Below are positions 1-6,923 of a stretch of DNA of 10,137 bases, piece after piece. Numbering within the stretch: position 1 is the stretch's first letter; each line of letters begins with the position of its first letter. The translations under genes and the position numbers were made by a program. The stretch comes from Nitrosopumilales archaeon (GTDB taxonomy: Archaea; Thermoproteota; Nitrososphaeria; Nitrososphaerales; Nitrosopumilaceae). A model generated the notes under the pieces. That model made no database searches. It saw nothing but the letters and a program-made list of their open reading frames with translations, and was not told where the DNA came from. The stretch is from positions 1 to 10,137 of the forward strand of contig JAEHKQ010000211.1 of the NCBI GenBank assembly GCA_016838795.1, read 5' to 3'.

Positions 1-2
1 TT

Positions 3-188
3 AGAGTTAAAGGAATTATAATTAATGATATTGATCCAAATGGTTATGATGTTAAGATTTTAAAAGATGACATTGAAGACATCACAGGAATTTCTGTTTT
101 AGGATCCATTCCTTTCTTTCAGACTTTAGACATTGATCAGATGGCAAAAATCTTCCAAAATAATTTTGATTTGAAAATCCTAAATTGA
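3..188 (+). CDS. bioD: C-terminal end of probable dethiobiotin synthetase (5' partial)
   Basis: The third forward frame is open from the left edge to a TGA at 186-188, giving 61 residues. What is seen: a hydrophobic strand ending in Asn (GIIINDIDP, about residues 4-12 of the fragment), a short helix, then a VLGSIPFF strand-turn. This strand-N and 'LGxIP' pattern is typical of the C-terminal half of the dethiobiotin synthetase/CobQ-like P-loop family, where the Asn region contacts the nucleotide base and the Pro follows the last core strand. BioD makes the ureido ring of dethiobiotin from diaminopelargonate, CO2 and ATP in biotin synthesis. The P-loop lies outside the window, so another CobB/CobQ-type ATPase cannot be excluded. 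The gene converges on the HMG-CoA synthase gene, with only 14 nt between the two stop codons. Confidence 0.55.
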   Translation, partial: RVKGIIINDIDPNGYDVKILKDDIEDITGISVLGSIPFFQTLDIDQMAKIFQNNFDLKILN

Positions 189-202
189 GTTGAGTTAAAA
201 CT

Positions 203-1597
203 CTATTCGTTGAAACTGTACCGACGTTCGCCTCTATATTCAGGTTTTGTTTGTATCTCAACTAAAACAAATTCTTTTTTTGGAGATAAAAGTGATTGAT
301 CTATGGTTAGCTTATTTTCATGAATTTTTTCATATTCTTCGAGAGAAAGTTTCTTTCTAGTGCCGATTTCAGCCTCAATATTCATGTCTTTAACTACTGA
401 TTCGTATTCTGGCTGAATCACTCCACTGAAAACCATGGCACTAGCACCCGAGCCATAGGAACCAAACCCAATTCGTTTTCCGGCTAAATCAACACCTTTT
501 TGATATTCAAATTCTAAACTACTTCTAAATCCAAGATATAATGATGCTGTATACAAATTACCAATCATTTTCGATGCTATTAATGAACTTGCGAGTTTCG
601 ATTCATAAACTTCCTGGAATTCTTCAGTGTTAGTAAATCGTTTTGTAAACTCATGATCTTTTTCCATAAACTCTTGATCACCTAGAACAGATTCTATAGT
701 TCCACGTGGGTCCTTTGGCTGGGGTTCTGCCATACCAATCTTATCAATTAGTGGTTTCCATCTTGGTAAACTTCTCCATTCATGACGAATCAAATATGCG
801 AGAGCCTTTTTACCCATGTTTGCATATGGAAGATGCATGTTAAAATAATCGATGTAATCTAAAATCGTCTCATCTTTTCCTATTTCAAGTAATCCTGATG
901 AAATTACCTTATTTTTCCAAGCTTCAAGTGCTTTTCGTACTTGAATCAAGTAAAGCAGATTGGAATATTGACCATGAACAATTGGGGTTTCCTTTCCAAA
1001 TGGTCTATAAAAATCATAATCATCTTTGATTGATGTAGCTGTAACCTTTGGGTCAAAGGCCAAAAGTCTTGGTTTGTCATTTAATAGCATAGCTATTGCA
1101 CCAGCTCCTTGCGTCGCTTCTCCAGAAGAACCTAAATCATATTTTGCAATATCAGATACAACAACAAGCGCATTTTTGCCTTCAGCCTCTCCAGCCCTAA
1201 TCCAATTGGTATTATCATACAATGCATAAGATCCTGAAACACATGCAAATTTTGTTTCAACTCCGCCACAGTGTTCAAATGAACTACTACCATAAACTTG
1301 CTCCAACATTCCGATAACATACGAATTCATTGCCTTTGATTCATCAAATGCGGATTCTGTGGATACATATAATCTCCCAATAGATTCAGGAGAAAGTTTG
1401 TTTTTTTGCATAATTTTCAGGCAAGCGTTTGCTGCAAGGCATGCAGGATCTTGATTTGTGTCAACCATGGCCATTTTTGAGACTCCAAGGCCTTTTTCGA
1501 GTTTTGCAGGATCCATGCCTCTTGCATGAGCAAAATCTGACGCATCAACATACAATCTAGGAATGTACACTGCGATATCATCAATTCCGGCAGCCAT
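203..1597 (-). CDS. mvaS: Hydroxymethylglutaryl-CoA synthase, long eukaryote/bacterial-like form
   Basis: This cytosolic enzyme condenses acetyl-CoA with acetoacetyl-CoA to HMG-CoA, the entry to the mevalonate pathway for archaeal isoprenoid lipids. The 464-aa protein shows the thiolase-fold catalytic set: Glu81 in STESAFDESK, the acylated Cys119 in FACVSG, and His255 in NMHLPY. A Gly-rich FGSYGSGA motif lies at 378-385. The segments TQGAGAIAM (162-170) and YDFYRPF (194-200), and the length, resemble the roughly 450-aa eukaryotic and bacterial mevalonate enzymes more than the roughly 350-aa form of most archaea. No thiolase or DUF35 gene, the usual archaeal partners, lies beside it. The start is the ATG at 1597; a TATA-like box about 26 nt upstream and no Shine-Dalgarno motif point to a leaderless mRNA. 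The reading frame is intact and all catalytic residues are present. Confidence 0.93.
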   Translation of the reverse strand: MAAGIDDIAVYIPRLYVDASDFAHARGMDPAKLEKGLGVSKMAMVDTNQDPACLAANACLKIMQKNKLSPESIGRLYVSTESAFDESKAMNSYVIGMLEQVYGSSSFEHCGGVETKFACVSGSYALYDNTNWIRAGEAEGKNALVVVSDIAKYDLGSSGEATQGAGAIAMLLNDKPRLLAFDPKVTATSIKDDYDFYRPFGKETPIVHGQYSNLLYLIQVRKALEAWKNKVISSGLLEIGKDETILDYIDYFNMHLPYANMGKKALAYLIRHEWRSLPRWKPLIDKIGMAEPQPKDPRGTIESVLGDQEFMEKDHEFTKRFTNTEEFQEVYESKLASSLIASKMIGNLYTASLYLGFRSSLEFEYQKGVDLAGKRIGFGSYGSGASAMVFSGVIQPEYESVVKDMNIEAEIGTRKKLSLEEYEKIHENKLTIDQSLLSPKKEFVLVEIQTKPEYRGERRYSFNE

Positions 1598-1618
1598 GAG
1601 CTAGCCGTTGTGAATGGT

Positions 1619-1628
1619 CTTAAAAGGC
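1619..1628 (-). promoter_or_regulatory. TATA-like box of the HMG-CoA synthase gene
   Basis: On the minus strand this reads CCTTTTAAGA, centred about 26 nt upstream of the ATG at 1597. With the usual archaeal TATA-to-start-site distance, transcription would begin at or next to the start codon, giving a leaderless mRNA. Confidence 0.5.
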
Positions 1629-1656
1629 TTTTGAGCTAAATCTGTCTTATCTGGGT

Positions 1657-1663
1657 AAAAAAA
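1657..1663 (-). terminator. Oligo-T terminator candidate after the DsbA-like gene
   Basis: A run of seven A on + is T7 on the minus strand. It lies about 45 nt past the stop codon of the DsbA-like gene and just before the promoter of the HMG-CoA synthase gene. Archaeal termination commonly uses such U-rich stretches, but one T run in AT-rich DNA is weak evidence. Confidence 0.3.
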
Positions 1664-1708
1664 TTTGCCATTTTTACTTTATGATTTAGGATTTGATCTA
1701 CAAATTTT

Positions 1709-2413
1709 CTATATTTCTAGTTCAGAATCAAAAATTTTTTGAAATACATGAAATGGTTGTGCTCCAGGGATTTTTGTAACTTGGTTGTTAGGACTAATTA
1801 CAAAAAAGGCCGGGGTGCCAGTAAGACCTAGGGTTCTTGCGTCAGCATTACTTGCAGAAATGATTTGTGTATGAATTTCATTTAGCATACAATCTGTAAA
1901 TTCATCAATATTCAAACCAACATCCTGAGCCATTCTTAACAGGTTTTCAGAACTTGCCCATCCATTGTTTTCACCATTCCAATTGTTGTAAAGTGTGTCA
2001 TGATATTCCCAAAACAAACCTTGATCATCTGCACAATGCGCAGCATGTGCAGCAGTTATTGAATCAGGCCCGATTATTGTCAAGTCTTTAAAGATTATCT
2101 TGACTTTACCAGTATCCACATAATTTTCCAGTAGTTTTTGTTCTGTGTCATGAAAGAACTTGTTACAAAAAAAGCATTGATAATCACCAAATTCTACCAA
2201 AGTTATTGGTGCATTTGGATCTCCTAGATACGGAGAACCATTTTCAGTAAAAACTGACAGCCCAATTTCTTGAGATGTTGTATTTGGAATTTCAGCCTCT
2301 TCTAAAACTAATTCTTTTTCTTGTCCAAAGGTACTCATTCCAAAAAATACAGCAACTATAACTACAGCTGTAATGCCAGCCCCAACTCCTAATGATGGAC
2401 CATGTAATATCAC
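1709..2413 (-). CDS. Membrane-anchored DsbA-like thioredoxin-fold oxidoreductase
   Basis: A 234-aa protein of the DsbA/thioredoxin_4 type, probably acting outside the membrane in disulfide formation or exchange. Residues about 9-27 form a hydrophobic signal anchor, followed by a polar linker to about residue 65. The thioredoxin domain then carries the active-site Cys80-Phe-Phe-Cys83 in the context FGDYQCFFC. The cis-Pro loop is GTPAF with Pro201. An inserted helical region (about 115-190) holds two further cysteines, Cys127 and Cys175, which could form a structural disulfide. The start is GTG at 2413: an in-frame TGA lies two codons upstream, and the nearby ATG at 2404 is out of frame. A TATA-like box about 25 nt upstream fits a leaderless GTG start. 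The gene diverges from gap across 75 bp. Family assignment is firm; the substrate is unknown. Confidence 0.88.
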   Translation of the reverse strand: MILHGPSLGVGAGITAVVIVAVFFGMSTFGQEKELVLEEAEIPNTTSQEIGLSVFTENGSPYLGDPNAPITLVEFGDYQCFFCNKFFHDTEQKLLENYVDTGKVKIIFKDLTIIGPDSITAAHAAHCADDQGLFWEYHDTLYNNWNGENNGWASSENLLRMAQDVGLNIDEFTDCMLNEIHTQIISASNADARTLGLTGTPAFFVISPNNQVTKIPGAQPFHVFQKIFDSELEI

Positions 2414-2434
2414 AAATCAGTTGCTTTCCCAGTT

Positions 2435-2442
2435 GAATTTAG
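2435..2442 (-). promoter_or_regulatory. TATA-like box of the DsbA-like gene
   Basis: Reads CTAAATTC on the minus strand, centred about 25 nt upstream of the GTG at 2413. This supports a leaderless GTG start. It lies in the short divergent spacer shared with gap. Confidence 0.4.
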
Positions 2443-2458
2443 GCATTGTGATTTAAAT

Positions 2459-2467
2459 CTAAATAAA
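2459..2467 (+). promoter_or_regulatory. TATA-like box of the GAPDH gene
   Basis: Reads CTAAATAAA, centred about 26 nt upstream of the ATG at 2489, with no Shine-Dalgarno motif before the start. A palindromic ATTTAAAT at 2451-2458 directly upstream could add to promoter strength or act as a second box. Confidence 0.45.
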
Positions 2468-2488
2468 TGCCAGTTTTGATGACAACTC

Positions 2489-3541
2489 ATGAAGAAAATC
2501 TTTGTGAATGGTTATGGAACAATTGGTAGTCGAATAATGTCTTTCATTAAAGATGACCCAGAGATTACAATAATCGGGATTGGGAAGTACTCACCTGATG
2601 AAAAGGTTGAAGCAGCGATTTCTCAAGGTTTGAACGTCTACGTTCCTGAAAAAAAAATGGATTCCTTCAAAGATTTCAAAATAACTGCCAGTATTGAGTC
2701 TGCCTTGGATGATTGTGACTTGGTTATTGATACTGCGCCTGAAGGATATGGCTATCTTAATAAAAAAAATCTGTATGAGCCAAAAGGCATTATGGCGATT
2801 TATCAGGGCGGTGAAACAGTTTATGGTGAAAAGGCTGTTTCTGATTTGCTGTTTAATTCTAGAACAAATTACAAAGAAGCTTTTGGGAAAAAACACGTTA
2901 TGCAAGGAAGTTGTAATGTAACAGGTATGGGAAGGATCTTACAACCTCTTCGAGAAAAATATGGCGATAGACTAGTTAGATTTGATGTTACATTAGTTAG
3001 AAGATGGGCAGACATTGAACAGACAGACAAGAAAGTAACTGATTCTATTGAATGGAGTGAAAATCCGCATCATAGTGATGATGTTAAAAGTTACATGGGT
3101 AAAGAAACGCCTTTATTTTTGCGTGCAATCAAAGTTCCGACAAGACAAATGCATCTTCACATTATGGACATTAGATTTAAAGATAGATCACCTAAACCAT
3201 CTGAAATTTTAGACATCTTCAAAGATGAATATGGTGTTGCTACATTATGGACTGCAAAGGGAACCAAAGATGTGAGAGACTTTGCTATTACTATGGGATT
3301 TAGCTTTACAGATACAAACATGATTCACATTCACGCAAATATGTTAGAATCAATTGAAGACACCATCAAAATGATGTATTCTGATGATCAAACAGGAATA
3401 GTCATTCCTGAAAATCATCTGCTCATGCAAGCCATGTTATTCCAAAGATCATATGAAGATGCGCTTAATCATACTGAAGAATTATTTCATATGACAGAAA
3501 AGAAAAAAACTCTTGAAGAACATTTTGCAAAAAAGAATTAG
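2489..3541 (+). CDS. gap: Archaeal type II glyceraldehyde-3-phosphate dehydrogenase (phosphorylating)
   Basis: This cytosolic enzyme interconverts glyceraldehyde-3-phosphate and 1,3-bisphosphoglycerate with NAD(P). In an autotrophic archaeon it would mainly serve gluconeogenesis. The 350-aa length fits the archaeal family. The N-terminal Rossmann motif is VNGYGTIGSR (residues 6-15). The catalytic nucleophile is Cys142 in GSCNVTGMGR. The VPTRQMHLH segment (217-224) matches the archaeal motif carrying the catalytic His, probably His222. The ENPHHSDDV segment (191-199) is also typical of this family. Coenzyme preference cannot be judged from sequence alone. The ATG at 2489 has a TATA-like box about 26 nt upstream and no Shine-Dalgarno motif. 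The stop codon overlaps that of the convergent CorC-type gene by 4 nt. Confidence 0.95.
   Translation: MKKIFVNGYGTIGSRIMSFIKDDPEITIIGIGKYSPDEKVEAAISQGLNVYVPEKKMDSFKDFKITASIESALDDCDLVIDTAPEGYGYLNKKNLYEPKGIMAIYQGGETVYGEKAVSDLLFNSRTNYKEAFGKKHVMQGSCNVTGMGRILQPLREKYGDRLVRFDVTLVRRWADIEQTDKKVTDSIEWSENPHHSDDVKSYMGKETPLFLRAIKVPTRQMHLHIMDIRFKDRSPKPSEILDIFKDEYGVATLWTAKGTKDVRDFAITMGFSFTDTNMIHIHANMLESIEDTIKMMYSDDQTGIVIPENHLLMQAMLFQRSYEDALNHTEELFHMTEKKKTLEEHFAKKN
3529..3534 (-). terminator. Oligo-T terminator candidate after the CorC-type gene
   Basis: Six A on + form T6 on the minus strand, starting 3 nt past the stop codon of the CorC-type gene and lying inside the 3' end of gap. A U-rich site here would end the convergent transcript at once. 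There is no associated hairpin. Confidence 0.3.
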
Positions 3542-4791
3542 CTGTTCATTCGTTCGATTCTGATTTTTTCTGGTTTATTCTTTGATACTTTCTCTATAAC
3601 AATTCGTAATGAATCAACTTCAATTTTATCGCCTTCTTTTGGAATATCTCGTAGTCTCTCATGCAACAAACCATTAAGCGATGCATAATCATCGCCTAGA
3701 GGAACTTTTGTCTTAAAAATTTTATTTATGGTATCTATCTCGATATCACCATCTGTAATGATTGTGTCCTTATCAATTGACTGAAATTGCGATGGTTTTG
3801 GCTTATCTTTTTCATCTTCAATTTCTCCAACAATTTCTTCCAATAAATCTTCCATTGTGACTAGGCCCTCAACTCCACCAAACTCATCCAGTACGATGGC
3901 CATGTGAATTTTTCTTCCTTTCATCTCTTTTAGAAGTGAGCTAACCATTTTTTCCTGTGAGGCAAAAATTGGCTTTCTAGCAATTTGTTCAAGTTTTATC
4001 ATTTTATTGTCCTTTTCCATTTCTTTCAAGATATCAGCTACATGAATAAACCCAACAATGTCATCTTTATTAGCATCATAAATTGGAATTCGTGAATGTC
4101 CACTTTGGTTGATTTGTGGCAATGCTTCAAACAAAAGCATTTTTGAATGAAGAGTAAACATTTTTGGTCTAGGAAGCATTACAGAGCGAATCACAATATC
4201 ATCAAATTGTAATGCATCATGAACTAATTGTCTTTCATCTTCTTCAATTGCTTTATCAACTAATCCTTGATCAATAACTCCTCTGATCTCTTCTTCAGTT
4301 AATGCAGGTGGATGATAACTGCTACCAGTTATCTTTACTATGCCACGAGTAATGATTTCAAAAAGTTTGACTATAGGATAAAGTGCATAACTAAATGCAA
4401 GTAAAACAGGGCTGAATTTTAATGAGATTTTTGTTGCGTTTGCATTACAATACGTTTTAGGTGTAATTTCCCCAAAAACTAAAATAAAAAACGTCATTAT
4501 ACCAATTGCAATTCCTAAACCATTATTGCCAAATAGTTCTATAGCGATACTTGTTGCAAGTGCCGATGCTGCTACATTAACAAGATTATTTCCTAAATTG
4601 ACACTTGACATCATCCAACCGGGGTTAGATTTTAGTTTGTGTAATGCCTTCGCTCCTTTTACTTTCTGTTTTAATAGTTGTTGTACCTTAGATTTGCTTG
4701 TCCCGACCAAGGCTACTTCTAATCCACTAAAAAATCCAGAAAGACCAATTAAGATGGCTAAAACTACCATCACAATCCAAAACTCAGCCAT
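3538..4791 (-). CDS. CNNM/HlyC/CorC-family membrane protein with CBS pair
   Basis: A 417-aa integral membrane protein of the CNNM (DUF21) superfamily, whose members are linked to Mg2+ or other cation transport. Domains in order: a DUF21 membrane domain at about 1-160, with hydrophobic spans near 4-26, 63-86, 91-109 and 126-148 and the family motifs FFSGLEVAL (20-28) and GEITPK (107-112); a CBS-domain pair at about 200-330, including SRIPIYD (233-239) and LDEFGGVEGLVTMEDLLEEIVGE; and a C-terminal CorC_HlyC domain at about 340-415 (LGDDYASLNGLL). The CBS pair probably senses adenine nucleotides or Mg2+. The ATG at 4791 has a strong Shine-Dalgarno GGAGGT four nt upstream, unlike its neighbours. 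The 158-nt gap to thrC shows no other gene. The ion carried cannot be told from sequence. Confidence 0.9.
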   Translation of the reverse strand: MAEFWIVMVVLAILIGLSGFFSGLEVALVGTSKSKVQQLLKQKVKGAKALHKLKSNPGWMMSSVNLGNNLVNVAASALATSIAIELFGNNGLGIAIGIMTFFILVFGEITPKTYCNANATKISLKFSPVLLAFSYALYPIVKLFEIITRGIVKITGSSYHPPALTEEEIRGVIDQGLVDKAIEEDERQLVHDALQFDDIVIRSVMLPRPKMFTLHSKMLLFEALPQINQSGHSRIPIYDANKDDIVGFIHVADILKEMEKDNKMIKLEQIARKPIFASQEKMVSSLLKEMKGRKIHMAIVLDEFGGVEGLVTMEDLLEEIVGEIEDEKDKPKPSQFQSIDKDTIITDGDIEIDTINKIFKTKVPLGDDYASLNGLLHERLRDIPKEGDKIEVDSLRIVIEKVSKNKPEKIRIERMNS

Positions 4792-4795
4792 TTAT

Positions 4796-4801
4796 ACCTC
4801 C
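4796..4801 (-). promoter_or_regulatory. Shine-Dalgarno site of the CorC-type gene
   Basis: GGAGGT on the minus strand, separated by ATAA from the ATG at 4791. It fixes the start codon. It is the only perfect Shine-Dalgarno motif seen at a gene start in the window, so this mRNA should have a true 5' leader. Confidence 0.7.
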
Positions 4802-4835
4802 AAAAAATTGAATTGAATAACGACATTGGTTATCC

Positions 4836-4846
4836 ATTTTATTTTT
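4836..4846 (-). promoter_or_regulatory. TATA-like box of the CorC-type gene
   Basis: Reads CAAAAATAAAA on the minus strand, centred near 4841. A start site about 26 nt downstream would give a leader of roughly 20-25 nt that contains the GGAGGT at 4796-4801. Confidence 0.35.
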
Positions 4847-4949
4847 GATACCACCACATTTCCTTAATTACATCTAATTCGCAAAACTGACTTTTAAGGC
4901 TTGAGTGTAATTTTTCTACAAACATTGACAAAAATTTGATTAAATGAGG

Positions 4950-6299
4950 CTAATTTTTTGGTGGTCTTGCAAAACGATTTTCAGGATTATTGTGATAATC
5001 TACAGGAAGCATTGCGTCCTTTTGTCTGCCAGTAAGTATGCCAACTACCACATCATCTTTTTTGATAATTTCATCGTTAACGAGTTTTTTTATTCCTGCA
5101 GGAACAGATCCAGAAGCCATTTCACAATCAAATCCGTTTAAACCAACAACTGCCATACCATCAAGCATTTCAATATCTGATACAGTGATAACTACTCCAT
5201 TTGTAAATTCTAATGCTCTTAATGCTTTGAGAATGTTAGATGGTCTACCAATTTGTATTGCAGTAGCTTTTGTTTTTGGTCGTATTCCTTTATTATCCAA
5301 ATCAGTATAATATTTTTGAATTAATTCAGAATTTGGCGTTCCTTTATTCCAACGTAATTCTTCGCCATTAAATTTTCCATTGTAAAGATCTGACAGGGTG
5401 CTAGCTCCTTCTGCATTAATTACAGCTATTCTAGGGATTTTTTTAATCCATCCCCAATCATATAATTCCATCAAAGATTTTCCACAGCTTGAAGTATTAC
5501 CTAATGCACCACCAGGATATACAATCCAATCTGGTGCGTCCCAGTTTAGATATTCTAATGAACGATACGGAATAGTCTTCTGTCCTTCTATTCTAAATGG
5601 ATTTATTGAATTGACTGTATAACCGTCAAATTTTTTTGCATCTTGTAATGATTTAGCCAATGCATCATCAAAATTTCCATCGACTTCAATGATTTGTGCC
5701 CCAAATTGATAAGCTTGACTCAATTTACCAGGAGCTATTTGACCTGCTGGGATATACACATCACATTCAATCCCTTCATTTGCAGCATACATGCCAGCTG
5801 AAGCAGATGTATTTCCTGTGGACGCACAAACAATTTTTTTTGCATTAACAAGTTTTGCGTGTGTTACTGCTGTCGCCATGCCATTGTCCTTAAATGAACC
5901 ACTTGGGTTGTATCCTTCTGGCTGTAGCCATAAATTTTCAATTGGAAGTGAAACAAAATCTGCTACTTTTGACATATGATATGGTTTAGACTGTCTGCCT
6001 TCAGCACCATCTAAGGAAACCAATGTTTTAGCACATTGATCATGGTTTTCTGTATCAATTTGACAAAAATTTAGTAATTCCCGAAACCGCCATACTCCAC
6101 TTTCATTAAAAATATTTCCAGCAGGATTTCGTCTATTTAGAAAATCTTCTTTCAATGAATTTGAAGGATTTTTTTTATATTTGACATCTAGTAGGTGGCC
6201 TTTATCACATTCGATTCTAGTAGTATTGATAGTATACTCTAAGCCACATGCGACAATAATACATTTTAAAAAAGCATTTTCTTGCAATGTGGTTAACAC
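4950..6299 (-). CDS. thrC: Threonine synthase
   Basis: A PLP enzyme converting O-phosphohomoserine to threonine in the cytosol. The 449-aa protein has the fold-type II PLP motif NPSGSFKDNG with Schiff-base Lys137, the substrate loop ASTGNTSASAG (159-169) and a Gly-rich phosphate-binding turn PGGALGN (261-267). A cysteine-containing N-terminal extension (Cys13, Cys18, Cys31, His35) looks like a modified form of the zinc-ribbon head of many archaeal threonine synthases. The first codon used here is GTG at 6299. An in-frame TAA lies six codons upstream and no ATG is available. The minus-strand box ACTTTAAAT at about 6311-6320 would start transcription near 6290, which fits a TTG at 6287 (codon 5) better. 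The true N-terminus is therefore either 6299 or 6287. A cysteate synthase-like paralogue is possible but less likely. Confidence 0.92.
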   Translation of the reverse strand: MLTTLQENAFLKCIIVACGLEYTINTTRIECDKGHLLDVKYKKNPSNSLKEDFLNRRNPAGNIFNESGVWRFRELLNFCQIDTENHDQCAKTLVSLDGAEGRQSKPYHMSKVADFVSLPIENLWLQPEGYNPSGSFKDNGMATAVTHAKLVNAKKIVCASTGNTSASAGMYAANEGIECDVYIPAGQIAPGKLSQAYQFGAQIIEVDGNFDDALAKSLQDAKKFDGYTVNSINPFRIEGQKTIPYRSLEYLNWDAPDWIVYPGGALGNTSSCGKSLMELYDWGWIKKIPRIAVINAEGASTLSDLYNGKFNGEELRWNKGTPNSELIQKYYTDLDNKGIRPKTKATAIQIGRPSNILKALRALEFTNGVVITVSDIEMLDGMAVVGLNGFDCEMASGSVPAGIKKLVNDEIIKKDDVVVGILTGRQKDAMLPVDYHNNPENRFARPPKN

Positions 6300-6310
6300 A
6301 AAAAGAAGTA

Positions 6311-6320
6311 ATTTAAAGTT
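6311..6320 (-). promoter_or_regulatory. TATA-like box of thrC
   Basis: Reads AACTTTAAAT on the minus strand, 17 nt from the GTG at 6299 but about 29 nt from the in-frame TTG at 6287. A second candidate, CCTATAAGAC at 6341-6350, would give a leader of about 20 nt before the GTG, without a Shine-Dalgarno motif. Confidence 0.35.
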
Positions 6321-6374
6321 AAGAGGGAATTCGAAAATTTGTCTTATAGGGTTGATTTTATTTGCTACGTCCTA

Positions 6375-6384
6375 AACTTTTAGA
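6375..6384 (+). promoter_or_regulatory. TATA-like box of the 124-aa gene
   Basis: Reads AACTTTTAGA, centred about 31 nt upstream of the ATG at 6411. It would place transcription start about 5 nt before the start codon. It shares the 111-bp divergent spacer with thrC. Confidence 0.35.
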
Positions 6385-6410
6385 TTGATCAAAATTTACT
6401 TGATTATGCC

Positions 6411-6785
6411 ATGGTGTCTTTTGATGAATATATCAAAGGTGTTCTAAAGCAAGTTCTAGATTCTTATCAAATTTTTTTAGAATTAGAAGATAAACCTGGC
6501 GATTTGAAAATAATTAAAAATGAATTATTAAAAATTAATGGCTTTCTTCGCGTAGTTGTTAAAAAAATAAACTCCTCAAATATTCAATCTGTAAGTTTTG
6601 TAAAACTTTCAAAAAGATCAAAATATTATCTTGAAAGTTATGACTTTCAAAGAGAGATAGATACTATGTCAAATTTGTATTCTACTGATCCCAATAGATT
6701 AAAGAATATTCGTTTAAAAATAATTGAATCACTTCAAGATAAAAAGTTGATAGAAACAATAGAAAACATTTTCAACATAAAATGA
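6411..6785 (+). CDS. Hypothetical protein, 124 aa, mostly helical
   Basis: I do not recognise this protein. It has no transmembrane segment, no signal peptide and no cysteine. It is rich in Lys, Ile, Leu, Asn and Glu. Heptad-like spacing of hydrophobic residues suggests several alpha helices: about 4-25, 32-55, 78-90 and 96-120, the last region being IRLKIIESLQDKKLIETI. The region SFVKLSKRSKYYLESYDF (62-79) is basic and aromatic, which could suit nucleic-acid or protein binding, but that is a guess. The ATG at 6411 follows a TATA-like box closely and lacks a Shine-Dalgarno motif. The gene diverges from thrC. A small Cys-rich frame continues in the same reading frame immediately after its TGA. 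Confidence 0.75.
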   Translation: MVSFDEYIKGVLKQVLDSYQIFLELEDKPGDLKIIKNELLKINGFLRVVVKKINSSNIQSVSFVKLSKRSKYYLESYDFQREIDTMSNLYSTDPNRLKNIRLKIIESLQDKKLIETIENIFNIK

Positions 6786-6796
6786 CAAATCTTTAG

Positions 6797-6804
6797 TATA
6801 AAAT
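6797..6804 (+). promoter_or_regulatory. TATA-like box before the small Cys-rich frame
   Basis: Reads TATAAAAT, centred about 22 nt upstream of the TTG at 6822. It is one of the best TATA matches in the window and supports a separate short transcript beginning in the Cys-rich frame. Confidence 0.35.
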
Positions 6805-6821
6805 CATCTAAAAAATGTGTA

Positions 6822-6899
6822 TTGTGTGGATGTCAAGATCATAAACTCATTGGATGTGTTAAACATCTCTCAAAAAAATGTAGTTGTTATAATAATTAA
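6822..6899 (+). CDS. Tiny Cys/His-rich putative metal-binding protein (start uncertain)
   Basis: The frame 6786-6899 encodes a short peptide whose second half contains CVLCGCQDH, GCVKH and CSC: six Cys and two His within about 26 residues, ending in TAA at 6897-6899. Such density and spacing is typical of zinc- or iron-binding microproteins and would be unlikely by chance in AT-rich DNA. There is no in-frame ATG or GTG. The only usual start is TTG at 6822 (25 aa), which would lose the first Cys of the motif. A TATA-like box lies about 22 nt upstream. The frame directly follows the TGA of the 124-aa gene in the same phase, so stop readthrough or a non-standard start at ATA 6798 are alternatives. 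It converges on another Cys-rich small gene. Function unknown. Confidence 0.4.
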   Translation: MCGCQDHKLIGCVKHLSKKCSCYNN

Positions 6900-6923
6900 T
6901 AGAATTTTTACAAACTAATTATT

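Noticed and set aside
192..203. GAGTT-AA-AACTC hairpin between the bioD-like and HMG-CoA synthase stop codons
   Set aside because: Five-bp arms with a 2-nt loop and no U run; it touches the stop codon of the neighbouring gene and is too short to call a terminator.
2591..2905. A 104-codon - frame opposite gap
   Set aside because: Shadow of the gap gene: Phe/Ile-rich composition, no domain, and the + strand protein is unambiguous.
5038..5310. A 90-codon + frame opposite threonine synthase
   Set aside because: It is antisense to the well-supported thrC gene, has Ser/Thr/Pro-biased shadow composition and no promoter.
6815..6844. A 9-codon ATG frame starting at 6815 (MCIVW...) in the A-rich stretch after the 124-aa gene
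   Set aside because: It stops after nine codons and is in a different phase from the Cys-rich frame, so it cannot supply that frame's start.
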